DNA of 15,296 nucleotides from assembly GCA_000934385.1 (NCBI GenBank), contig KN880852.1, positions 1 to 15,296 of the forward strand. The letters are read 5' to 3'. Positions 8,924 through 15,296 of this stretch are shown one piece after another (the stretch's first letter is position 1; every line of letters begins with the position of its first letter). This DNA is from Cylindrobasidium torrendii FP15055 ss-10 (taxonomy: Eukaryota > Basidiomycota > Agaricomycetes > Agaricales > Physalacriaceae). The translations under genes and the position numbers were made by a program. The notes under the pieces were generated by a model that saw only the letters and a program-made list of their open reading frames with translations, made no database searches and was not told where the DNA came from.

Positions 8924-8965
8924 TTCTAACGATGTCAAGTCGAGCGCCTTGACTCTTCTAACGAT
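8924..8965. repeat. Hairpin flanked by 10-bp direct repeats
   Basis: TTCTAACGAT occurs at 8924-8933 and again at 8956-8965. Between the copies is a perfect inverted repeat GTCAAG (8934-8939) / CTTGAC (8948-8953) with an 8-nt loop. The direct repeats abut or nearly abut the stem. This resembles the footprint of a very small inserted hairpin element with a target duplication, though chance is possible at this size. Confidence 0.6.
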
Positions 8966-8975
8966 CCTGACATGT

Positions 8976-9010
8976 GCGCAGTGGACACATAGGCCGTAAA
9001 CGGCCTGCGC
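8976..9010. repeat. Two-level inverted repeat
   Basis: An inner perfect stem AGGCCGT/ACGGCCT (8991-8997, 9000-9006) has a 2-nt loop. It sits inside an outer pair GCGCA/TGCGC (8976-8980, 9006-9010), which shares base 9006 with the inner stem, so the two would compete at that base. Function is unknown. Confidence 0.55.
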
Positions 9011-9094
9011 GCCACTTTAAAAAATGAACAAATCAATCAGTAAATCAATCCCGACATGTAGTCCACTTCGCCAAAATGCAATGATCCTAACGCT

Positions 9095-10047
9095 TCACCG
9101 TCCCAGAGGTCCCAGAACAGAGGCCATCTCTTCTATTCTGCGCGCGTCAATGAACTCCTCCGACAGTCTGTACACTGGGCGCTTCTCGGATAACACATAG
9201 CACCTCCCCGCAGACTTCCCTAGCTAAGGCGCAAGAGGGCCTGCTTGAAGGAGATCTGCTAGCGTGTCCATTGAGGAGCAGTTGTGGGCAAGCAAATGCG
9301 GGCATTCCTCGCGCCTATCTACCTGGGACCAGAAAGAGCGTCGTGCCTCCAAAAGGGCGGGAAGCGCAACGCATACGAGGATCGCATGGACTTCATCCTC
9401 CACATCCGTTTTGCAGAAGCGACAGCCGTGCAGCGCGCAGCAGTCGCAGCGTCCCGGAGTTGTCGCTCCTACGACTGCGTTCAATCGCGAAGGGATGTTC
9501 AGACGCCACGAGACGAAGGATAGCGGTACGGTACGCGGGATTGTGGATATCCAGGTATGGGCGGCGGTCTGGGTGAAGGGCAGCGGAGGGCAAGGCGGGG
9601 TGGCGCATTAGCCACGCCGCTAAGACCGTTAGACGCGCGTTTGTGAGAACGGCATTCTTCAGGTAGGTATGGCATGCAGTCTCGCCGGATGGTCGTCAAT
9701 GTCTGGAAGGCGATATGCTCCGTCGACGTGTACGGAATGCTGTCTGCCGTCGAGAAGGAATGGATCAGGGATTTGTAGGTGTGGTAAGCATGCGATAGGA
9801 ATATAGGGAATAGGGTGAAGTTCTGGGTACGAGTCGGGCCAATGGGGGCGGTCATGCTCTGGAAGGCATGGTTGTCTAGAGAAAAGAATCGCCTGTTCGA
9901 TGGTCGTGCAAAGGCGTTTGGACCGCGGAGGGCGATGTCATCAGGTCTCGGTGTCCTGGAGTCGTCGGCGATTCCGGCTGGCGCAGTGTCCTCCTTTCGC
10001 GAAGGAACATCATCGTCGTAGGCGGGCAGTATGGCTTTGTCACTCAT
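9095..10047 (-). pseudogene. Broken gene with RT-tail-like zinc-binding C-terminus
   Basis: The frame starts at MSDKAILPAYDDD (ATG 10047), directly after a good acceptor (GGGCCAG|ATG), and reads to MPYL. A 4-bp tandem duplication (plus-strand aggtaggt, 9661-9668) then shifts the frame. Correcting for it continues with KNAVLTNARLTVLAAWLMRH, NPAYRTAILRLVASEHPFA and IERSRR. A second small indel near 9421 shifts into CRFCKTDVEDEVHAILVC and LLEARRSFW. An in-frame TAG at 9224-9226 interrupts before LGKSAGRCYVL and the final TGA at 9095-9097. The CxxC...H...C block resembles the zinc-binding tail that follows reverse transcriptases in mushroom non-LTR-like repeats, but no RT motif is present. I cannot name the family; a decayed repeat-family gene is the safest reading. 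Confidence 0.6.
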
Positions 10048-10107
10048 CTGGCCCGGGCGATAGGACGTGGCCGTTGAGAAGAAACCGGAGATGATCGATC
10101 TACTTAC
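10048..10107 (-). other. Candidate 60-nt 5'-UTR intron
   Basis: On the minus strand a strong donor (CGT|GTAAGTAG) at 10107 and an acceptor (GGGCCAG) ending at 10048 define a 60-nt intron directly abutting the ATG of the broken gene at 10047. Upstream of the donor the frame has no ATG before a TAA, so the first exon is probably untranslated. The well-formed intron suggests the copy was once transcribed as a normal gene rather than inserted as a 5'-truncated fragment. Confidence 0.5.
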
Positions 10108-10115
10108 ACGGACGT

Positions 10116-10130
10116 CAAGCTTCAAGCTTG
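10116..10130. repeat. 15-nt perfect palindrome (CAAGCTT-C-AAGCTTG)
   Basis: A perfect palindrome lies about 10 nt upstream of the donor of the candidate UTR intron of the minus-strand pseudogene. A third CTTCAAG-like unit follows at once, so it can also be read as short tandem repeats. Confidence 0.6.
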
Positions 10131-10848
10131 CTTCAAGCACAATCGCCTGCGCGCTCGCCGTTGACCCATGTATCACATCTTATTCAGGGATATGTTGTGC
10201 TCCATGGGCTGTGTATGTCCAATCTACAAGCGGGAACGGCGGGGGTCCTCTTCGACGCGTGAGGATCGCTAAGTTGTTGCTCCTTTGAGCCTACGACGCT
10301 CCATGCTAACTAACGGGTGGTCTGAAATATTTTGAGGAGAGTAGAACCATCAATGAGCGGGACCGGAGGTGCCGGTGAGCTGAAGTTAGCAACTTGAAGA
10401 ACTTCAGAATTAAGAAGGATAGCGCGTATGTCCGGACCGACCCTACCGGCCTGTGCCGATTGGGGACTTTCTGGCTTGGCTTCCTCGCCGACACGCGCTC
10501 TGACTAGCTTGCCCAACTAACCAGCAACTATCTCCTCGGCAACCGAATCCATCTGAAATCTCCCTAAAACATCCTTGTGCAGGCCCATATCCGGACACAG
10601 TAATTCAACGTTACCATCCTAATCAAATTCGCTGGGTTATTGGGCCCACTGTGCTCAACATTTTTAGTGCGTGGCTCACACAGGCTCAGTCCGCTTTGTG
10701 GACTTGGGTAGAGAAGACTGACCCTATCCTTGAGTCCTCAAGTTGCAAGTTGTTCGGCCCTCTGGATCGTCTGTAGGTCCATTTATCTCTGATGTTCACG
10801 CAATCCTGATGATTTCATAGCCTGATATCGTCCATTACTATCGAAATT
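10131..10848. other. Upstream region of the zinc-finger recombinase-like gene
   Basis: No gene is supported in these roughly 700 bases. It should hold the promoter of the plus-strand gene starting at 10849, but no clear TATA box was found. Small inverted repeats occur at 10288-10302 (GAGC...GCTC around CTACGAC) and about 10358-10374 (ACCGG...CCGGT around AGGTG). Their loops faintly echo the hairpin array at 8257-8494. Confidence 0.4.
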
Positions 10849-13401
10849 ATGCCTTTGTCCGAGGTTCCACCAAGTTCTGGCCATCTCAGGCAAGACTATC
10901 AGTTTAAATGTGTCGATTAGCCTAACATCGCGCTCCGAGCAGCCTTCCCCAGTTCATCAGGCTAGAACCAGAGCTTGGACAATTCATCTGCGTGATATGC
11001 CAGGACGCCCTTCCCCCAGTGCCGCACGGGGCCGGTACCATCTGGAAGAAGCACTTCAGACACCACCTCGATCCCTTCAAGAGGCCAAAAAGAAGTGCAG
11101 CCATCAAACTCTTGTGTAGCTACCCCGGCACAAAGCCAGAAGCGTCCTTGCCTGAAATACCCGATGGTCGCATCGCTCGGGAACCGTTTGAAGGGTTGCG
11201 GAAGTCAGAGGGATTTGGGTGCGGTCGTTGCCCTAGCCTCCATTGCTCTGAAGATATTAATGTGTTTTACTAGGTGCGGCCACTGCCCTTACGCCGCGGA
11301 GGACAAAAAGACCCTGGCGCAGCATGTCAAGACAGCGCATCAAGATCTATGTCCTGGCGCGCCCAGTTGCCCTAAGAAATGCGGAACTCGAAAGGCAGAC
11401 TTCCAGAAAATTAGCAAGAACATATGCTTTCAAGTCGCAGTCCAGTAAGCTCAGATTGCCCATTAAGCCCGGCTCTGTGGCTAAACCTTTCCCTAGGGAA
11501 AACTCCCATGTTCAAACAATGCTGGAGTACATTCAAGACAGGGAACACTCCACTCTTGTCGAGATACTGCACAAGCCTGGAGACGCACGAAAAATCAGCC
11601 CATACCTACTATGCACCCAGTGGATGGACTTGGTGGACGGAAAGGCCCCCATCTATCTTCTCCAACAGCGCACTTTGGCTGGACTTCCCGATGATGACTG
11701 GCGTTTTTTGGTTGAGGCCATTCAGCGCTACTACAACTGCTGCCTGGATTGTATACGAAACATCCCGGACAACATTCTGAAGCGACTGCGGTATGTCCAC
11801 AAGGATAGGTAATAGCCTGGGTCTCTATCGTCAGGTCCGTAAGCTCAATTTCCTTCAGCCCAACAGAAAATTTCCAGCCAATTCAAGAGGGGAAACCGTC
11901 CTATATCAACACTCTTAAACATTTCTTGACCTGCCTTCTGTGGCAGCCTCCCGCTGATTCCCTACCCACCGACTATGTTCACATACCCAAAGACGCCGAT
12001 CTTCAAACTGCGGTGGACGACATCATGGACTGCGTTGCTTCCAAAGGCTCCTCCGCAGATTTCAATAAGGCTCTGGACTCATTTTTTACTGCGTTATGGC
12101 ACCGGCCTTCCAAGGCGACTCAGAGCAAGCCCTTCGCAGATCCCACGCTTTGCGCCCTCGGTCTCATGCATCTAAACAAGGATGGGGCATTCGACCAGTC
12201 TCCCACACAACTCACCAGGGTGGTGTACTTCATGAGGCTGTTTGTCGCTCGGAGGATTGGGCAACTATTGTCCTCTGCTGAAGATTTGCTGGGGTGGCTA
12301 TCCTGCGACACAAACACCACCTTTCGCTTTGTGTGGGCCATCTACACCTTCAAGCAGAACCCAATGGGATACCCACGCACTTGGCCTGTCCAGCTCAACC
12401 CTATTCAAAGTCTGCGATATGATGGACATAAATTCGACTTGGGAACCTTGCGCAACTTCATTCAAGCCCTTCACCAGGAGTGGGTTCGCCGCTGGAAGGA
12501 CTCTGTTCTGCTTGACACCGGGGACCGCTTTGTTCTTCCACTTAACTTGCGTGGGGGGCTCCCAATGAAGGACACTCTGAGTACCTCTATGGACGGCGAA
12601 TCCCTCTTCTCTCTGAATCCCTCGCCTTCACTTGATGAATTTCGCATTCATTTGGTGAATAAAATAACATCCCCGGCGGACTGGCGGGTGTGGTTTCAGA
12701 GTTTGGCCAGATTGGAGGGCATGGTTCTTATTCTCTGCATGCTGGAGCACAGCCCTGGGCGTGCGTTTGACCTCCATAACCTCAGGGTGGCAAATTCCTA
12801 CGATGGTGCTCTGCCAGGTCCCAGGGCAGTATTCCACTATCAGGGAAATTTCATTCTTGTTCGCCACAGCAATGGAAAGAACCAGCATGTACCTCAAGGG
12901 CTGAGCGGGTTTGTCTCCTGGGCCCTTCTACAGATCCACTGTTTGGCCCGGCCTATTGCAGAGGAGAAAATACCTGTTCTTCATCCTGATGGGAGCTTCA
13001 CTGAGCTGGCTCGGGACTTCCGGATACGGCTTTTCATGGCAGCAAATGGCCCATGGACCACGGCAATGGTGTCCAAAATCCTCACCGAAAGGACGCCATC
13101 GGCTTTTGGCTGGACTGTCAAAGTGGAGTCTTTACGACAAATTCTCATCACACTACATCGTTACAGTGTCCCGGAGGCCGACCTCTTGATGGAGGATGAC
13201 CTCTTCCAGGTTGTTGCAGCGCTGCAAGCCGCACATAGCAAGGAGAGGCAGGATAATTCCTATGCGGTGATCAAAGATACAGTGACTCCCGGCATGGATT
13301 GGGGAAAAATTGAGAGGTATTTGGAACTTTCCCGGGCGTGGCAGCGCAGTCTCTTGGTTGCTGTGTCCGGCGCTCAGATGATTAATGGTCTAGACACATA
13401 G
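10849..13401 (+). CDS. Zinc-finger, tyrosine-recombinase-like protein (780 aa, 5 exons)
   Basis: I infer exons 10849-10889, 10943-11218, 11274-11444, 11497-11808 and 11859-13401. They sum to 2343 nt, i.e. 780 codons plus TAG, with no stop. Introns are 53, 55, 52 and 50 nt, all phase 2; the first is a GC-AG intron (AG|GCAAGA, branch CTAAC, GAGCAG). Two fingers open the protein: C30-x2-C33...H51-x3-H55, and C107-x2-C110-x12-H123-x4-H128, resembling the OrsD/DUF3505 type. The C-terminal half shows an integrase signature: R568 in SPGRAFDLHNL, K607 in SNGKNQHVP, R693 in ESLRQILITL, H726 in LQAAHS, and Y735 in NSYAV, nine residues after the His. In fungi this pairing is familiar to me from the N-terminal part of telomere-linked RecQ-like helicase proteins; no helicase motif follows. 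DNA binding and strand exchange are inferred, not shown. Exon 1 is the least certain part. Confidence 0.78.
10890..10942 (+). other. GC-AG intron 1 of the recombinase-like gene
   Basis: The donor is AG|GCAAGA at 10890; the branch site CTAAC lies at 10922-10926 and the acceptor GAGCAG|C ends at 10942. Splicing joins phase-2 codon halves and bypasses in-frame TAG and TAA codons, giving MPLSEVPPSSGHLS followed by LPQFIRLEPELGQ. Without it the finger exon has no ATG before an upstream stop at 10923-10925. Confidence 0.55.
11219..11289 (+). repeat. Intron 2 bounded by a 16-nt imperfect direct repeat
   Basis: Intron 2 is 11219-11273 (55 nt). Its first 16 bases (GTGCGGTCGTTGCCCT, 11219-11234) match the first 16 bases of the next exon (GTGCGGCCACTGCCCT, 11274-11289) at 13 of 16 positions, all three differences being transitions. 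The exonic copy encodes the C-x2-C of the second finger (CGHCP). The intronic copy still reads CGRCP, so retention would give a second, truncated finger before a stop. Confidence 0.75.
11445..11496 (+). other. Intron 3 (52 nt)
   Basis: The donor is CA|GTAAGC at 11445, a CTAAAC branch-like site lies at 11481-11486, and the acceptor is TTTCCCTAG|G ending at 11496. Splicing converts the in-frame TAA at the donor into a glutamine codon and joins CFQVAVQ to ENSHVQTMLEYIQ. Confidence 0.75.
11809..11858 (+). other. Intron 4 (50 nt)
   Basis: The donor is AG|GTAATAG at 11809, and the acceptor TTTCCTTCAG|C ends at 11858. Splicing removes in-frame TAA and TAG codons and joins LRYVHKD to SPTENFQPIQEGKPSYINTL, keeping phase 2. 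Confidence 0.75.
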
Positions 13402-14152
13402 CTCAGTACCACTATTACTTTGCCCGCTGGGCCTATAAACTATGTGCTGCCAACACTTGTACACAGAACAAATCAACGGGGCTACATCCTCTGATGAGCA
13501 GCGGCCCGTGCTGAGAGGATAGCACACCGTTTACCCCACCAACAAGCCCTTCGGGTTAACTACGCACTATTCAAGCTGCGCGACTGATGACATTGCAACC
13601 AGCAGCAAGAACAATGCGCATGAGCGCGACGACGGCCGACTTCGCATCCCTCAATAATTTAGACCATACGCTGCGCCTTCAGACGAGCGCCCAAGCATCA
13701 TTTATCCCGACCTCGAAATACATGAGCTGCTAGGTTCGACTCCCGGTACAAGACACCCTCAGATATGCATCAACATAGGTATTGAGTGTCCCTGTTCCGA
13801 GATACCGAAATAAAACGACCTGACCAAAGATCAATTTAAGCAGCGATGAGTGTCCAATGCGCACATATTCAATAACAGTACCCGCTCACCACGCGCCGCC
13901 ATATTCGTCGCACTCGTTCCCGTGCCGGCCACGACTCGCCCTTGACTAACTGTTCCCCGACTTAGGCATCCCATCAGTATATGCGCACCCGCCATAGGAA
14001 CGAGTGCGCCGTCATCGTCCTTGATTCTAGAGCAAAAGTCCCGCCCACTTCCCATCCATATGGATCGTCCTCCCAACACGCCAGACCCCGAGCTTGTCGC
14101 ACACAACAGGAGCGGCGCATGCCTTCTTCAGTTCGTCAACAGCGGCGTCCAG
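13402..14152. other. Non-coding interval 3' of the recombinase-like gene
   Basis: No helicase motif or other protein family could be recognised in any frame downstream of the stop at 13399-13401. A minus-strand frame (14106-13831) is open for 91 codons, but I found no motif in it. A compact pair of overlapping hairpins at 13486-13525 is listed separately. No AATAAA-like signal stood out. Confidence 0.4.
13486..13525. repeat. Two mutually exclusive hairpins, possible transcript-end structure
   Basis: Hairpin one pairs ATCCTCT (13486-13492) with AGAGGAT (13514-13520), with an inner stem CAGC (13499-13502) / GCTG (13510-13513) and a 6-nt bulge GATGAG on the 5' side. Hairpin two pairs GTGCT (13508-13512) with AGCAC (13521-13525), overlapping the first. 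It lies about 85 bp after the stop codon of the recombinase-like gene, so it would fall in its 3' UTR if the transcript reaches that far. Confidence 0.55.
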
Positions 14153-14944
14153 CTACTTCATCTCCCAGGTCGGCAACATCGTCGTCCTGGCTGTCGCTGT
14201 AATCGTCGTATCCCTACCGGATTTGGACAGTACGCCGCTGCGCCTCCCGTCAAGTATTCGAACTCCAGCCATCCCGCATTGAGGTCGACCGAATATACGT
14301 CCACCCCCCCGTGTTCGACTCCCGGGCATGGCGCCCTCCGACCCCAATGACCGATGCATCCAACGACCCACCTCACGATTCATAAACGCCCTGCAGAGGG
14401 AAACAGTGCGCCAAACGAGTAATGACCCTATGCGATGATGAGTGATCAGCGCCCCATTGCGCATGAACTTCATCGAGTTCATATCATACGCCACTTTGTT
14501 CCTCCCATTCATTGTCCTCCTGGGATCCCGCCTGTCGTAAACTCCGTACACGCCGCCCCGTTGTTCCCCCGCTGTACGGCTCGAGTCAGCGAGGCATTTT
14601 TGGCATACAGGAACGAACACACCGTCATCTTCGTCCAGCGCCTTTGCCCGCATGCTCCTGCAACGATACGCCTTCGTATCTATATCCACCTGAACAAGCG
14701 CGACCGAATCTCTAGACGTCCGGGCGCCCTGATTCCTCCCTTCTACACTCGGCTCGCATCTCCAGCTCATCCTGACAGACCGTTCAACAGATTCTGCCGA
14801 CTGTTGGCCCTTTCCTCTACTTCGCGGCTGACTTTCTGGGTACATCTCAGCTTGTCCATGACCTGAAAGTTCTCGGGACCCCAACACTATCCGTCGTTCC
14901 TTGCGTTGAGTAAGATAGAGCCTGGGACAGAACACTGCAGCCAT
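14153..14944 (-). CDS. Hypothetical protein, 264 codons including stop
   Basis: An open minus-strand frame starts at ATG 14944 (context GTCATGG, acceptable Kozak) and ends at 14153. I do not recognise the protein. It is basic and arginine-rich, with no clear signal peptide or membrane segment. One short stretch (DEDDGVFVPVC) resembles DDDGALVPMA in another frame at about 14020. Support for a gene is contextual: a TATA box at 15127-15121 and a well-formed 59-nt intron (15054-14996) lie upstream in the same direction. Against it, the composition is not strongly protein-like, and a 143-codon frame is open on the opposite strand. It may be a spurious frame inside a real transcript. Confidence 0.3.
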   Translation of the reverse strand: MAAVFCPRLYLTQRKERRIVLGSRELSGHGQAEMYPESQPRSRGKGQQSAESVERSVRMSWRCEPSVEGRNQGARTSRDSVALVQVDIDTKAYRCRSMRAKALDEDDGVFVPVCQKCLADSSRTAGEQRGGVYGVYDRRDPRRTMNGRNKVAYDMNSMKFMRNGALITHHRIGSLLVWRTVSLCRAFMNREVGRWMHRSLGSEGAMPGSRTRGGGRIFGRPQCGMAGVRILDGRRSGVLSKSGRDTTITATARTTMLPTWEMK

Positions 14945-14959
14945 GACTTCCACGAGCCA

Positions 14960-14983
14960 CGAAAGCTGCGACTTCAGCTTTCG
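14960..14983. repeat. Perfect 9-bp inverted repeat with 6-nt loop
   Basis: CGAAAGCTG (14960-14968) and CAGCTTTCG (14975-14983) are exact reverse complements around CGACTT. On the minus strand this would form a stable hairpin in the 5' UTR, between the candidate acceptor (14996) and the ATG at 14944. That placement could hinder ribosome scanning. Confidence 0.7.
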
Positions 14984-14995
14984 CGAGGGAATGCC

Positions 14996-15054
14996 CTGTG
15001 ACGCGGTCAGAAAATCCAGTCATGATCAGAGAGAGACGGACAAGAAAGACTTAC
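14996..15054 (-). other. Candidate 59-nt 5'-UTR intron
   Basis: On the minus strand the donor TTCG|GTAAGTC starts at 15054, a branch-like TTCTGACC follows, and the acceptor GTCACAG|GG ends at 14996. Size and signals are typical for basidiomycetes. All three frames of the upstream exon lack an ATG that would join productively, so it is probably untranslated. Confidence 0.5.
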
Positions 15055-15120
15055 CGAAGACCACCGCGCGACAGGTATTGTATCATTGGGTATAATCCTC
15101 CAGACTCAGTCTGCATAGCA

Positions 15121-15127
15121 TTATATA
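15121..15127 (-). promoter_or_regulatory. Candidate TATA box (TATATAA)
   Basis: TATATAA lies in the minus-strand sense within GGTATATAATGC. A start site about 30 nt downstream would place the transcript start near 15090, leaving a short first exon before the donor at 15054. It supports a minus-strand transcript through the hypothetical gene at 14944-14153. Confidence 0.4.
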
Positions 15128-15296
15128 CCGCCTCTGTAGGCGGACGGCCTCTTCACCACCACGACTTGGACGCGCGTCGACGCAAACTCGATCCTCGTTG
15201 TATTGGACCTACATACGGTACAGCGAGCAAATGTACAGGGGTTCGATGTCGAACACGGCTTCTGTATAGAGATGGCGCTGGCGCTGGCAGTTGCGG

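Larger units (their letters stand above)
8495..9094. other. Non-coding interval between retrotransposon and pseudogene
   Basis: No coding sequence was recognised. A compact hairpin lies at 8651-8670 (GTCCTGCTC/GAGCGGGAC, one G-T wobble, 2-nt loop). Two further structures at 8924-9010 are listed separately. An AT-rich patch at about 8750-8830 has no assigned role. Confidence 0.4.

Noticed and set aside
11926..13401. Reading the 491-codon frame as a complete gene by itself
   Set aside because: Its first codon is TTG and the frame continues sensibly upstream to a good acceptor at 11858, so it is the last exon of a larger gene.
13486..13520. C/D box snoRNA (TGATGA and CTGA with terminal stem)
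   Set aside because: Only about 13 nt lie between the boxes, far too short for a guide RNA.
13486..13525. Hammerhead ribozyme (CTGATGAG next to a stem)
   Set aside because: The stem following CTGATGA is not followed by GAAA, and the required third stem with a cleavage triplet is missing.
13730..13760. tRNA-like B box (GTTCGACTCCCGG), repeated near 14311-14324
   Set aside because: Neither copy has a plausible A box, a paired acceptor stem or a clean T-stem, so no tRNA gene is called. A tRNA-derived SINE relic remains possible but is unsupported.
13990..14640. Similar short segments near 13990-14030 and 14605-14640 suggesting a duplicated domain
   Set aside because: The match is confined to about 25-30 bases and lies in two different frames; too short to claim a duplication.
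14435..14866. 143-codon plus-strand open frame
   Set aside because: Antisense to the candidate minus-strand gene, with no recognisable domain and no promoter in that direction.
1..15296. CRISPR array, bacterial operon or origin
   Set aside because: Spliced genes, TATA boxes and DIRS-order retrotransposon content mark eukaryotic DNA; no regularly spaced repeats were seen.

Overview
The window looks like a gene-poor, transposon-rich stretch of a basidiomycete (probably Agaricomycetes) nuclear genome. The evidence is short 48-60 nt introns with good donor and acceptor sites, a typical mushroom F-box/LRR-like protein, and a YR-retrotransposon whose Gag, RT/RNase H and tyrosine recombinase read like the Ngaro-type (DIRS-order) elements known from mushrooms. 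All family assignments come from reading translations and motifs; no database was searched.

Layout. Bases 1-1489 hold no gene I can support, apart from an orphan TATA-like promoter near 891. An intact F-box gene runs on the minus strand (3004-1490). Just upstream of it, in the same orientation, lies a nearly full-length but dead Ngaro/DIRS-like retrotransposon (coding span 8118-3782). It has gag, then RT and RNase H, then tyrosine recombinase, and at least nine disabling lesions: in-frame stops, two small-indel frameshifts and a 10-bp tandem duplication. Upstream of its gag start (8257-8494) is an array of related imperfect hairpins. Next comes a broken minus-strand gene (10047-9095) whose C-terminal part resembles the zinc-binding tail seen behind fungal reverse transcriptases.

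The most notable locus is 10849-13401 on the plus strand. Joining five exons across four short introns, all in phase 2, gives one uninterrupted 780-residue protein. It has two N-terminal C-x2-C/H-x(3-4)-H fingers resembling the OrsD/DUF3505 type, and a C-terminal half with a readable tyrosine-recombinase signature (R568, K607, R693, H726, Y735). This arrangement recalls the N-terminal part of fungal telomere-linked RecQ-like helicase proteins, but no helicase follows. The last 1.9 kb contains a possible minus-strand gene with a TATA box, a 59-nt 5'-UTR intron and a 264-aa ORF of unknown function.

Taken together, the window holds two unrelated tyrosine-recombinase lineages within 10 kb: one decayed retrotransposon copy, and one apparently intact, intron-containing zinc-finger recombinase-like gene.
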